From positions 290,824,985 through 290,888,984 of the forward strand of contig CM061062.1 of assembly GCA_030762895.1 (NCBI GenBank): a DNA stretch of 64,000 nucleotides, in the 5' to 3' direction. Under the pieces are notes generated by a model, which worked only from the letters and a program-made list of their open reading frames with translations, was not told the DNA's origin and did not search any database. The stretch's first letter is position 1; each line of letters begins with the position of its first letter. A program made the translations under genes and the position numbers. The DNA is from Sophora flavescens. Lineage: Eukaryota; Streptophyta; Magnoliopsida; Fabales; Fabaceae. Shown here piece after piece: positions 20,040 to 30,265 of this stretch.

Positions 20040-21205
20040 TCAAGTGTCAGTGTAGGTGGGAGCTTCCAAGGAGAGCTCTTCAACATTAGCATCCGCAGGA
20101 ACACCAGCATCCACACCATGGAATGGCTTTAGCCTCTGCCCGTTAACCTTGAAGGTCTTGTTTCTATCTGCATCTTTAATCTCTACTGCACCATAAGGAA
20201 ACACATTAGTAACAACAAATGGTCCAATCCACTTGGACCTAAGTTTCCCAGCCATCAATTTTAGGCGGGAATTAAACAGTAAGACTTTCTGGCCCACAAA
20301 AAATTCTTTCCTAGCAATCATCCTATCATGAAAAAGTTTTGTTTTCTCTTTATAAATCCTGGAGCTTTCATAGGCTTCTAGCCTAAGCTCCTCAAGTTGC
20401 TGCAGCTGTAGTTTCCTTTCAACACCAGCTTTCTTCATGTCCATGTTACAGCACTTGACTGCCCAATATGCTCGATGCTCAACTTCCACCGGGAGATGAC
20501 ACGCCTTACCAAATACAAGCCGAAAGGGGGACATTCCTATTGGCGTCTTGAAAGCGGTCCTCTGAGCCCACAGTGCGTCTTCCAGACGGCGGCTCCAGTC
20601 CTTTCTATTTGGCTGCACCATTTTCTCTAAAATCTGCTTGATCTCCCTGTTTGATAACTCAGTCTGGCCATTGGTCTGGGGATGATAAGCAGTGGAAACT
20701 CTATACACAACCCTATATTTCCTGAGTAAGGCTTCCATGGTTCGGTTGCAGAAGTGAGTGCCCTGGTCACTGATAATAGCCCTAGGTATGCTAAACCTGC
20801 AAAAAATGTTGGACCTAACAAATTTGGAAACAACTTTAGCATCGTTAGTCCTAGTGGGGATTGCTTCCACCCACTTTGAAACATAGTCAACAGCCAAAAG
20901 AATATATACAAAACCAAAAGAAGCATGGAAAGGACCCATAAAATCAATCCCCCAAACATCAAAAACCTCACAAAAAAGCACGGGCTGCTGAGGCATCTCA
21001 CTCCTACGAGTGATGGCAGGGCCTGCTGTTTGACATTCCTTGCAATTTCTGTAAACCTCATAGGCATCTCTAAAAATTGTGGGCCAGTAGAACCCAGAAT
21101 CCAGGACTTTCTTGCCGTCCTCTGTGGTCCAAAATGTCCTCCAACTTGAGAGGCATGTGAAAAGTGCAAGATGGACTCTGTCTCATGATCGGGGACACAC
21201 CTCCG
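20040..21205 (-). pseudogene. pol: Element E integrase, frameshifted
   Basis: The core and C-terminus are open from 20996 to 20040: MPQQPVLFCEVFDVWGIDF, then IISDQGTHFCNRTMEAL (second Asp), NGQTELSNREIKQIL (Glu), and the C-terminal SKWIGPFVVTNVFPYGAVEI. The frame ends TGA after PTYTDT, probably the genuine polyprotein stop. The N-terminal zinc region (MHFSHASQVGGHFGPQRTAR, from about 21169) is in a different frame because of an indel near 21107. A TAG near 21213 separates integrase from RNase H. Confidence 0.87.
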
Positions 21206-21211
21206 AATAAC

Positions 21212-22027
21212 CTAATCACTGCAAAACTTCCAAAGGTACGGATTATCCCACACATAGTACTTTGCATCGCTCCTGAGCTTGTGGAACTTGGATCTACTTG
21301 TACCTGCAGGAATAACACCAGCAACAATAAAGTTAACTATGTCAGCAAACCAGGGGGTTACCCCATACAGATGTAGAAGTCTCTCATCAGGGAAATCATC
21401 TTGGATAGGAGAAGGATCCTCATCCTTTGCTATTCGGCTCAAGTGATCGGCTACCAAATTTTCAGCTCCACTCTTGTCTTTTATCTCCACATTGAACTCT
21501 TGGAGAAAAAGCATCCATCGGATCAGTCTTGGCTTAACTTCTAGTTTCCTTAACAGGTACTTCAGAGCTACATGGTCAGTGAAAACAATAACTTTTGAAC
21601 CTAGCAAATAAGACCTAAATTTATCAAGTGCAAACACAACAGCTAGCAGTTCTTTCTCAGTGGTGGTGTAATTGGATTGTGCAGCATCTAATGTCCTAGA
21701 AGCATAATGAATTACATGGGCAGCCTTGCCCACCCTTTGTGTCAGAACCGCTCCCACAGCAAAATTGGAAGCATCACACATGAGTTCAAAAGGGAGTGTC
21801 CAGTCTGGGGGCTGGATGATGGGGGTAGATGTCAATGCTTTTTTCAGGTAGTCAAATGCCTTCTTGCAATTTTCATCAAAATGGAACATGGCATCATTCT
21901 TCAGCAGGTTTGACAAGGGCAGAGCTATCTTGCTGAAGTCCTTAATAAAGCCCCTGTAGAAACCTGCATGGCCAAGAAAAGAACGGATCTCGCGTACGCA
22001 AGATGGGTAAGGCAATGAAGAAATCAC
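21212..22027 (-). pseudogene. pol: Element E RT C-terminus, RNase H and linker
   Basis: This 271-residue frame starts in the RT thumb (SCVREIRSFLGHAGFYRGF), includes RNase H (MCDASNFAVGAVLTQRVG; TTEKELLAVVFALDKFRSYL; FTDHVALKYLL; LVADHLSRIAK) and the linker to integrase (SDAKYYVWDNPYLWKF). It is bounded upstream by a TAA near 22050 and downstream by a TAG at 21212-21214, both absent from the matching D sequence. Confidence 0.85.
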
Positions 22028-22048
22028 ATCAATTTTTGCAGGATCTAC

Positions 22049-22342
22049 TTAAATACCCTCTTTAGAAATAACATGACCCAAAACAATCCCATGTTTTACC
22101 ATAAAGTGACATTTTTCATAGTTCAAAATCAGATCAGTCTCAATGCATCTTTCTAGAACTAAACTCAGACTATGCAAACATGCATCAAATGAGGAGCCAT
22201 ATACAGTGAAGTCATCCATGAACACCTCCATGCAATTTTCAATAAATTCAGTAAAAATGCTAAGCATGCATCTTTGGAAGGTGCCAGGAGCATTACAAAG
22301 GCCAAATGGCATCCTCCTATAGGCAAACGTCAAGAAGGGCAC
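22049..22342 (-). pseudogene. pol: Element E RT catalytic block
   Basis: A 97-residue frame has FAYRRMPFGLCNAPGTFQRC and the intact catalytic VFMDDFTVYG (about 22213-22230), then KCHFMVKHGIVLGHVIS. It is shifted relative to the upstream RT half by an indel around 22330-22342 and ends at TAA just before VDPAKI. Confidence 0.85.
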
Positions 22343-23337
22343 GTGAAAGTGGTCTTTTCCTGATCCTCGGGGGCAATATGGATATGGAAATACCCGGAAA
22401 AGCCATCAAGAAAGCAGTAATGAGATTTACCAGCCAGCCGATCCAGCATTTGATCTATGAACGGCAAAGGAAAGTGATCCTTTCTGGTGGCCTGGTTCAA
22501 CTTCCTATAATCTATACAGACTCGCCAGCTATTCTGGACTCTAGTGGGTACAAGCTCATTATTATCATTTCTAACTACTGTGAGATCGGACTTTTTGGGT
22601 ACAACTTGCACCGGACTTACCCAAGTACTATAAGAGATGGGGTATATAATACCTGCCTGCAGAAGTTTAGTCACCTCTTTCTTCACCACATCCAGAATCA
22701 ATGGGTTTAGCCGCCTTTGGGCCTGCCTTACTGGTTTAGCCCTATCCTCCAATAGAATTCTGTGCATACATCTGGAGGGGCTAATTCCTGGAATGTCAGC
22801 TAAGGTCCACCCAATAGCCTTCTTGTGCTTCTTCATAACCTCTAAAAGCTTAGCTTCCTGGTCAGAGTCAAGGCTGGAGGAAATGATGACTGGAAGTTTT
22901 TCATTCGTCTCCAGGTATGCATACTTCAGGTTCCCAGGAAGTGGCTTGAGCTCTAGGGAGGGTGGCTGCTCAACGGATGGTACATTGGGAGTAGCCATGA
23001 TGTCAAGGACTTCAGCTGAACAGATAGCTTCACTCTCACTGTCACTATCACCCTGCAAAGTTGAATCAAGAAACTCAGCACAAACAGCACACGGGTTAGT
23101 GTCAGTACAGTTAGTACATGAATATAAATCATCAAAACCAGAAATAAATGGAAAATCTGAAACAAGGTCCTCCTGGGTATCATCAATGATCTCAGAAAGC
23201 AACTCTAATTGGAAAACCGAGTGCTCCTCCAGTGGGTGTTTCATAGCATCAAAGATGTTAAACTTTGCCACAATATCACCAAACTCCATAGACATGGTCC
23301 CATCATTAACATCAATTTTAGTCTTGGCTGTCTTCAT
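22330..23337 (-). pseudogene. pol: Element E protease C-terminus, linker and RT N-terminal half
   Basis: The 335-residue frame begins MKTAKTKIDVNDGTMSMEFG (end of protease), continues through an acidic, cysteine-bearing linker (SCTNCTDTNPCAVCAEF) and the segment from PSLELKPLPGNLKYAYLE to IPGISPSRCMHRILLE. It enters RT at RRLNPLILDVVKKEVTKLL and WRVCIDYRKLNQATRKDHF. The part before RRLNPL is what D has lost. It is separated from gag-protease only by a TAG at 23350-23352. Confidence 0.85.
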
Positions 23338-23349
23338 GAATGGTCTGCC

Positions 23350-25341
23350 CTAGATTATTGGTGATCTACTGGAATGTGTCTCTCCTGCCATGTCCAGGAT
23401 GTAGAAGTCAGCAGGGAAGATCAAATCATCAACTTGCACCAGCACATCTTCTACCATTCCCATGGGGCGGGCACTGGTCCTGTTGGCCAACTGGATGGTG
23501 AGACCTGTATACTGCAATGGCCCAAGATCAAGGTTATTAAAAATAGATGTAGGCATGACATTTATGGATGCTCCCAAATCCAGCATGCAATTTTCAAATC
23601 TTCTATCCCCAATAGTGCATGGAATAGTAAATGTGCCCGGATCCTTGCACTTTTGTGGTAATGCCTGAGTAGGGGCTAAAACAGCAACTCTTTCTGGTGC
23701 AGGCTTAGACTGGATAAGAGATGAAACATTTCTTCCCAAATCAATTCTCTCATTATTCTTCAACTTCCTCTTGTTGGTGCATAGATCCTTGAGAAATTTT
23801 GCATACTTGGGCACCTGCTTGATCACATCTAGAAGGGGGATATTCACAGCTACCTTTCTAAACACATCAAGAATTTCCCTCTCCTTGTCTTCACCGCCAA
23901 TCTTCTTATTTTTCTGAACTCTGTGTGGGAAGGGGATTGGTGGTATGTATACCTTCTCAGCTTCAACATCAACTGAAGGCTCAGGGGTTACCTCAACAGT
24001 TTCTTCATTTTTCTCAGAGGATGCCTCAACAACTCTTCCAGATCTCAGAGAAATGGCACTCACATTAGGATTGGAGGCATTGGGATTTATCACTATTTGT
24101 GCCGGCAGCTGGGTTGTCCCTTGAGCTTGTTGTATGTTATTTATGGATGTGGCAAGCTGGCCAACCTGTGTATGCAAAGCCTGAATGCTAGCATCTGTTC
24201 GCTGATGAAACTGTGCTTGTGAGGCCTGGAACTGTCCTACTTGATGATGAAACTGTAGATTGGTTGCAGCCATTTGCTTGACCAAGTCTTCTAATGAAGG
24301 TCCAGAAGGTGCAGAAGTGGTCACTTGAGGAGGATTCTGTGGGGCTGCCATCGGTTGTTGTTGGGATGAGTTCCCATACCGCAGATTAGGATGATTCCTC
24401 CAGTTGGGATGGTACCTATTTGTGGAGAGGTCTGGAGTGCTGTACCGGTTCTGGCTATTGCCTTGATTATAGGGATGGACTGCATAAGCTTGAGGCAAAT
24501 CAGTACTTGACTCTTCCTTCAGAATAGGGCATGCCTCATATGGGTGCTCAGGAGAACTGCACATGCCACACAACCTTGCTTGCTGAACCCTATCCATTGC
24601 CATTTTCTCCACCAAAGAAGTGAGCCTATCCATTCTATCCTCAAGGGTCTGGTTAGAAGAAGAGCTATGGACCTCATGCACACCTCTTGTCTCAACAGAA
24701 TTTCTCCTGGTAGTAAACTGCTGGGAATTCAGTGACATATTTTCAATGAGTTGCTTGGCAGCAGCTGGGGTCTTATCAACAAGTGCTCCCCCACTAGCAG
24801 CATCCAAAATATTCCTATCCATCGGCAGTAACCCTTCATAAAAGTACTGGATAAGAAGCTGTTTAGAAATCTGATGCTGGGGGCAACTGGATACCAAAAG
24901 CTTGAATCTTTCCCAATATTCAGCCAACGACTCATTTCCTTGCCTGATGCCACATATTTCCTTCCTAATTGATGCAGCTCTGGAGGCAGGAAAGTATTTC
25001 TCTAAGAAGAGCCTTTCCAAATCGTTCCAGGTGGTAATGGAATTTGGCGGAAGATATAACAGCCAATCCTTTGCAGCGCCCTGTAGTGAAAACGGGAAGG
25101 CTCTCAGCTTAATGTGATCTTCAGTTACTCCCTCTGGTCTCAAGGTTGTGGAGCAGACAACCTGGAACTCCTTGAGATGCTTATGTGGATCCTCACCTGC
25201 AAGACCATTAAACCTTGGCAACAAATGTATTAGACCAGATTTTAATTCAAAGGGGGTAACAGCACCAGAATATTCAATACACAATCCATTATAGTTAACA
25301 TCAGGGGCAGCAAGCTGTCTTAATGTCCTTTGGTCACCCAT
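23350..25341 (-). pseudogene. gag: Element E gag and protease
   Basis: The start is best placed at the ATG 25341-25339 (MGDQRTLRQLAAPDVNY), because the same start is in D and the upstream part of the frame is leader sequence. The gag capsid-like domain has HKHLKEFQVVCSTTLRPEG, FPFSLQGAAKDWLLYLPP, FLEKYFPASRAASIRKEI and YFYEGLLPMDRNILDAASGG. A zinc knuckle follows (CGMCSSPEHPYEAC, CX2CX4HX4C), then a Gln-rich region, a nuclear-type basic segment and the protease with intact DLGASINVMPTSIF. It ends at a TAG in the middle of the conserved PIILGRPF motif, a recent nonsense change. Confidence 0.88.
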
Positions 25342-25545
25342 GTTTTCAAAAACATTTAGAATTTGAATCACCACTAGTGCTAGCCCGAAATTCTCTACAG
25401 CGTGTGTGAAGTGTTCTTTCAATTTCAGGATCAAAATCACACAATTCAGGGCAATTAGACCTAGTAGCCAGACCAATTCAAAACAAAAACGAAAATAAAA
25501 GAAAAAGAAAAGAAAGAAAAAAAATGGAAAAATAACAAATAAGAG

Positions 25546-25563
25546 TCCCCGGCAACGGCGCCA
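25546..25563 (-). promoter_or_regulatory. Primer-binding site of element E (tRNA-Asp)
   Basis: On the minus strand TGGCGCCGTTGCCGGGGA follows the 5' LTR by a short AT spacer and is complementary to the 3' end of plant tRNA-Asp. It appears undecayed, in contrast to the D and B copies where CpG sites have changed. Confidence 0.88.
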
Positions 25564-25568
25564 ATTTT

Positions 25569-26807
25569 TGGTTGCGCTGTCGCACACGCGCCAAAAAGAA
25601 CGAGCGAGTTTTAAAACTGTAGTTTAGGGCGACAACTCGGATGTCGTCTCACAAGGACTTTTAAAGTGTTATTTATCACAAAAATCAGTTTTTTTTTGGG
25701 GGGGGGGGGGGGGGGGGGGTTTAGATTGGGATGCAAATAAGAAAACAGAACAATAAAACAAGGCAATTCAAAGAGGTTATCAAATAGCTAAAAACGATTA
25801 ATCTACTGTTCTTGATTTCACAACTATCATCGGTTCATGTAATCTCAAGCCCTAAGAAGATTCTAATCCCCTTTCAGTTGTAGCAACAATTAACAAACGA
25901 AATCGCTACTACGAATATATGTTCCTATTCCTGAATTAAACAAACGGGGTTAAGCCCTGATGAACTAAACGAATATGAATGAACACACGCGAATTAAACA
26001 AACGCGATTAAGTATAGGAACATAACATCACTGAAATGAATCAACACAACACTATACACTCCTGAATTAAACAAACAGAAATGTATAACATGGCATTGAA
26101 AAGGGAAAAGCATACAAAACAGGGATTGCAAAACCTCAAGTACGGTGGAAATCAATTACAGTAGATTAATCTATGAAATTTAGTTCTCCATGAAAACGAA
26201 ATACACACAGAAAATATGTAAAACAAAACAATGGAGAAGCAAAAGTCTTTCCAATCTGCCCAGAACAGCCTTTTATACTATTCAGAAATTTAGCCCACTC
26301 GCGAGGCGAACCCTCATTCGCGAGGCGAATATCATGAAGAGTCACCAACGTTTGGTCTTCTCGCGGGGTGAAGTACTTCTCGCATGGCGAGGAATGGAAC
26401 AGTCATGGCTTCTGGCCTTCAGTTTCGCGAGGCGAGACATGTATCCGCGAGGCGAACCAGAACGGGTTGCATTTCTTTGGAACAGTCAGCTTTCAGGGTC
26501 GCGAGGCGAGGTGTTGTTCACGGGGCGAACCAGAGAGGATGACATTTTCACTGTTCTGCTGGCTTTCAGGTTCGCGAGGCGAATCCCCTGTTTCTTTATT
26601 CTCTCAACTTCTACTTAACCTGAAAACAACAAAATAGCCATAAGTGTTTTATTTGACTCAAAACTGGCTAAATTAACCTAAAACTACTTCAGAGACTCAA
26701 AACCATGCTTGAGGACAATCTAATCTAATTTGGGTGAAAATAGGATATAATTTGCACAAAACCCTGGTCATACTAGCCATAAAACTAGATGAGCCAGAGG
26801 CTTATCA
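25569..26807 (-). repeat. 5' LTR of element E
   Basis: The 1239-bp partner of 17310-18550. It has a 22-G tract (25698-25719) preceded by a longer T run than the other copy, a TATA box around 26268-26280 (minus TAGTATAAAAGGC) and the CG-rich array 26295-26585. Differences from the 3' copy are few and concentrated in the array and homopolymer. Confidence 0.93.
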
Positions 26808-26812
26808 GCGAG

Positions 26813-26917
26813 CATTGGTCCTGTTTGCCAACTGAATAGTAAGACTTGTATGCTCCAAAGGACCAAGATCAAGATTGGTGAAAACAGAAGTAGGCATGAC
26901 ATTAATAGAAGCTCCTA
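26813..26917 (-). pseudogene. pol: Element D protease fragment between E and the CACTA element
   Basis: These about 105 bases continue the D protease (QLANRTN-type segment and the GASINVMPTSVF-like region in decayed form) and connect 17304 to 28388 once E and the CACTA element are removed. They match the E protease around 23460-23580. Confidence 0.8.
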
Positions 26918-27389
26918 CACTACAAGAATTTTCGCTGTTTCCCAGGGCCTATGGCCCTGGGAAATCCATAAAATCCGTGGGAAAATACACATTTCCCAGG
27001 GATGACCCACGGATTCAGATCCCTCGGTTTTCAGCTGGTCGGAAAGGTTTCCCACGGGTATGCCCTGGGAAATACCCCGCGGTTACACCCTTGGGAAATT
27101 TCCCACGGACTACTCCCTGGGAAAAGTTTCCCACGGAAAAATCCCTGGGAAACGTTTCCCACGGAAAAATCCCTGGGAAACATTTCCCACGGAATTTTCC
27201 GTGGGAAACATTTCCCAGGGTTTTAACCCTGGGAAACCTATGTATTTTTTTTAATTAAAAAACCTAGGTGCTGCAGCCGCTGGCAGTGGCTTTGCCCGGT
27301 GGCCGGAGATGGCACTGGACCAGGAGGAGGATGACGGACCGAAGGAGGTTGGGGCGGCGCCGTTCGCGTCTGAGGGACTGAAACTTTAT

Positions 27390-27665
27390 TTTGAGACTGG
27401 TCAAAGAGAACTAAATTACCCTCAGATATTGTTAACAAGGCAGAATTCTTATCAGAAACTGGGTTATCTCTATTTGCTACCCAAACATATGTCCTTTCAG
27501 AAACCTTTTTGTACCACATGCCTATGTAGTAGTTAGAGGAATTACCTGGTATGGTGAGAAGGTGGTCAAAGCTGCAAAGGAGGTGTAGGTGCGAAGAGAG
27601 AAGCAGCAGATGATGATGAGAAGATAAAGGCAAAACCATAGTTTGTGCATGTTGTCCATGGCTCC
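27390..27665 (-). pseudogene. Captured fragment of a G-type (S-locus) lectin receptor-like kinase
   Basis: On the minus strand an ATG near 27660 opens a short signal-peptide-like segment (MDNMHKLWFCLYLLIIICC). After a deletion and change of frame comes the conserved B-lectin segment NSSNYYIGMWYKKVSERTYV followed by WVANRDNPVSDKNSALLTIS. These motifs are diagnostic of the bulb-lectin domain at the N-terminus of S-type receptor kinases. The usual residues between the signal peptide and GNSSNYY are missing, and the kinase part is absent. The fragment then runs into an unrelated GC-rich proline-coding stretch (about 27270-27385), possibly a second captured piece. It is not a working gene. Confidence 0.85.
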
Positions 27666-27689
27666 ACACTGCAACTTCTGAAGTAACTC

Positions 27690-28215
27690 AGAGAGTGAAG
27701 GAAGGAGGGGGTTTTTAATTTCATATTTCCCACGGCCATAGCCCTGGGAAACGGCGCCTCAGAGAGTGAAGGAAGGCGGGGGTTTTTAATTTCATATTTC
27801 CCACGGCCACAGCCCTGGGAAACGGCGCCTCATGTAACATATTTCCCAGGGCTACAGCCCTGGGAAACGGCGCTCAACATATTTCCCACGGCTACAGCCC
27901 TGGGAAACGGCGCTCAACATATTTCCCACGGCCACAGCCCTGGGAAACGGCGCCTCATGTAACATATTTCCCAGGGCCACAGCCCTGGGAAACGGCGCTC
28001 AACATATTTCCCACGGCCACAGCCCTGGGAAACGGCGCTCAACATATTTCCCACGGCCACAGCCCTGGGAAACGGCGCCTCAGAGAGTGAAGGAAGGCGG
28101 GGGTTTTTAATTTCATATTTCCCACGGCCACAGCCCTGGGAAACGGCGCCTCAACATATTTCCCACGGCTACAGCCCTGGGAAACGGCGCTCAACATATT
28201 TCCCACGGCCCATTC
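27690..28215. repeat. CACTA subterminal hairpin array
   Basis: CCCTGGGAAACGGCGC occurs ten times between 27720 and 28195. Each copy is preceded by TTTCCCACGGC or TTTCCCAGGGC, so every unit can fold as an inverted repeat. A longer unit including GAGAGTGAAGGAAGG and GGGGGTTTTTAATTTCATA occurs three times (near 27690, 27761 and 28081). The first copy lies just upstream of the captured signal-peptide ATG, suggesting that host 5' UTR was amplified with the repeats. In known CACTA elements such repeats bind the TNPA-type transposase. Confidence 0.85.
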
Positions 28216-28384
28216 CGTGGGAAAACAAGCGGGAGCAGTTGGCGCCTCTGTTACCCAAGGCCCAACCCGTGGGAACCATAGAGAGAACTTTCCCAAGGCT
28301 TTAACCGTGGGAAACGTCAAAAATTCCTAGGGATTTTTTGCCCTGGGTAATATGCCTTGGGAAATAGCTTAAATTCTTGTAGTG

Positions 28385-29455
28385 CTAAATCCAACATGCA
28401 ATTGTCGAATTTACTATCCCCAAGGTACATGGAATAGCAAAAGTTCCTGGATCCTTGCATTTTTGTGGCATTGCCTGATTGAGGTCTGAAATGGTAACCT
28501 TTTCAGGTGTAGGCCTAGGTTGAATGAGGGCTGAAACATTTCGTCCCAAGTTGACTCTCTCATTTCCCTTCAATCTCCTCTTGTGTGTGCACAAATCCTT
28601 CAGAAACTTCGAGTATTTCGGAACCTGCTTAATCACATCAAGAAGCGGGATGTTTACCGCCACTTTTCTGAATACATCCAAAATCTCTCTCTCTTTGTAT
28701 TCCTCATCAACCTTTTTATTTTTCAGTACTCTTTGCGGGAAGGGAATTAGTGGCACATACTCTTTTTCAGCCTCAACAACAATAGAAGGTTCAGGTGTTA
28801 CCTCAGCAATTTTTTTATTTTTTTCAGGGGCTGGTTCTGCAACCTTTCCGGATCTCAAAGTAATTGCACTCATATTAGGATTAGGGACATTAGGATTCAC
28901 TACTGTTTGTGCAGGTAGTTGGTTCGATCTTTGAGCTTGCTGCATGGCATTCATCGAAGTGGCAAGCTGTCCAATCTGTGTCTGCAAAGTATGAATACTA
29001 GAATCCGTTCGCTGCTGAAACTGGAGATTGTTTGCAGCCATTTGCTTGACAAGGTCCTCTAGTGAAGGTCCGAAAGGTGCAGAGGTGGTCACCTGGGGAG
29101 AATTTTGTGGTGGTAACATCAGCTGTTGTTGTTGTGTGGATGAGTTTCCATACCAAAGGTTTGGATGGTTTCTCCAGTTGGGGTGGTACTTATTAGTGGA
29201 AAGGTCAGGAATGTTGTACATGTTCTGATTGTTGCCTTGATTGTAAATATTGGCTGCATATGCTTGAGGCAAATCAGTGACCGACTCATCTTTCAGAATG
29301 GGGCATGTATCGGTCAGGTGTTCAGGAGAAATAAAAATACCACACAACCTTTCTGTTTGAGCCTTATCCACTGCCAACTGCTTCACTAAAGAAGTAAGCT
29401 CATCAAGTCTGGTTTCAAGGGCTTTGTGGGAAGAAGAAACATGGACCTCATTCAC
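28385..29455 (-). pseudogene. gag: Element D gag C-terminal part and protease start
   Basis: The 356-residue frame holds a zinc-knuckle-like CGIFISPEHLTDTC (the second Cys is replaced by Phe/Ile compared with CGMC in E), the Gln-rich region with QIGQLATSMNAMQQAQ, the basic conserved segment REILDVFRKVAVNIPLLDVI with KYSKFLKDLCTHKRRLKGNE, and KCKDPGTFAIPCTLG leading into protease. The protease is cut by the CACTA element at 28384. Confidence 0.85.
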
Positions 29456-30114
29456 ACCCCTTGTTTCGACAGAATTGTTTCTGGTTGTGAACTGTTAGGA
29501 GTTGAGTGACATGTTCTCAATCAATGACTTGGCGGCAGCTGGAGTCTTATCAACAAGTGCTCCCCCGCTAGCAGCATCTAAAATGTTTTTGTCCATTGGT
29601 AGCAATCCCTCATAAAAGTACTGAATAAGCAGCTGCTCAGAAATCTGGTGCTGAGGACAACTGGACACTAACTTCTTAAATCTCTCCCATTACTCAGCCA
29701 ATGATTCATTGCCTTGTCTAATACCACATATCTCTTTCTGATTGATGCAGCTCTAGAGGCAGGGAAGTATCTCTCTAGGAAGACTTTCTTCAAATCATTC
29801 CAGGTTGTAACGGAATTCGGCTCAAGATAATATAACCAATCCTTCGCAGCACCTTGAAGTGAGAATGGGAAGGCTCTCAGCTTGATATGGTCTTCTGTTA
29901 TTCCTTCAGGTCTCAAAGGTGTAGAGCAAACAACCTGGAATTCTTTCAGATGCTTATGCGGATCCTCACCTGCAAGACCACTAAACCTTGGCAACAAGTG
30001 TATTAAACCAGATTTCAATTCAAAAGGAGCAACGACATCAGCATATTCAATACATAAACCATTGTAATTAACATCAGGAGCAGCAAGCTGTCTTAGTGTT
30101 CTTTGATCAGCCAT
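29456..30114 (-). pseudogene. gag: Element D gag N-terminal part, broken
   Basis: The start ATG is at 30114-30112 (MADQRTLRQLAAPDVNYNGL, matching E). The capsid-like domain is open to about 29745 (SGLIHLLPRFSGLAGEDPHK; AFPFSLQGAAKDWLYYLEP). A frameshift near 29740 and a TAG near 29505 then break it. The stretch 29510-29740 still matches E in other frames. Confidence 0.85.
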
Positions 30115-30243
30115 GTTATCACTATTGGTTGGAGAACTAGTGCTAGCCTGAATTGCTCTACGGTGTGTGTGCAAGGTTCTCTCAATCAGAACAACCAGAC
30201 CTACTAGCCAGAACTGAACAAATCTATTAATAACAACAAGAGT

Positions 30244-30261
30244 CCCCCAGCAACGGCATCA
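30244..30261 (-). promoter_or_regulatory. Primer-binding site of element D (tRNA-Asp, decayed)
   Basis: The minus strand reads TGATGCCGTTGCTGGGGG, four differences from the tRNA-Asp complement seen intact in E. At least two are transitions at former CpG sites, as expected from cytosine methylation decay. Confidence 0.8.
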
Positions 30262-30265
30262 ATTT

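Larger units (their letters stand above)
17310..26807 (-). mobile_element. Element E: nearly complete Athila-like retrotransposon nested in the D protease
   Basis: The 9498-bp element has 5' LTR 25569-26807, a perfect tRNA-Asp primer site, gag-protease, RT, RNase H, integrase, non-coding 3' domain, polypurine tract and 3' LTR 17310-18550. TSD GCGAG is at 17305-17309 and 26808-26812; removing one copy and E restores the D protease frame. All domains are present, but nonsense codons (near 23350, 22030 and 21213) and frameshifts (near 22335 and 21107) break pol. The LTRs are very similar, suggesting insertion later than D. Confidence 0.95.
26918..28384. mobile_element. Non-autonomous CACTA (En/Spm-type) transposon with captured gene fragment
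   Basis: The ends are CACTACAAGAATTTTCGCTG and, inverted at the right, AGCTTAAATTCTTGTAGTG. That gives the CACTA terminal inverted repeat with a 3-bp TSD, CTA (26915-26917 and 28385-28387). At 1467 bp it has no transposase frame. Both subterminal regions are packed with TTTCCC(A/C)(G/C)GG and CCCTGGGAAA motifs, many forming hairpins. The interior carries part of an S-type lectin receptor kinase gene on the minus strand. It sits in the D protease, and removing it with one CTA restores homology to E. Confidence 0.92.

Noticed and set aside
20627..21169. 180-residue frame apparently a full protein in E
   Set aside because: Only its first 25 or so residues match integrase; the rest is integrase read in the wrong frame after an indel near 21107.
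22637..23353. 238-residue plus-strand frame opposite E pol
   Set aside because: It is the antisense shadow of protease and RT coding; similar shadows occur opposite gag at 24544-25117.
27727..28200. Regularly spaced repeats resembling a CRISPR array
   Set aside because: Units are inverted repeats inside perfect CACTA ends with a 3-bp duplication, in plant DNA; spacers are not unique.
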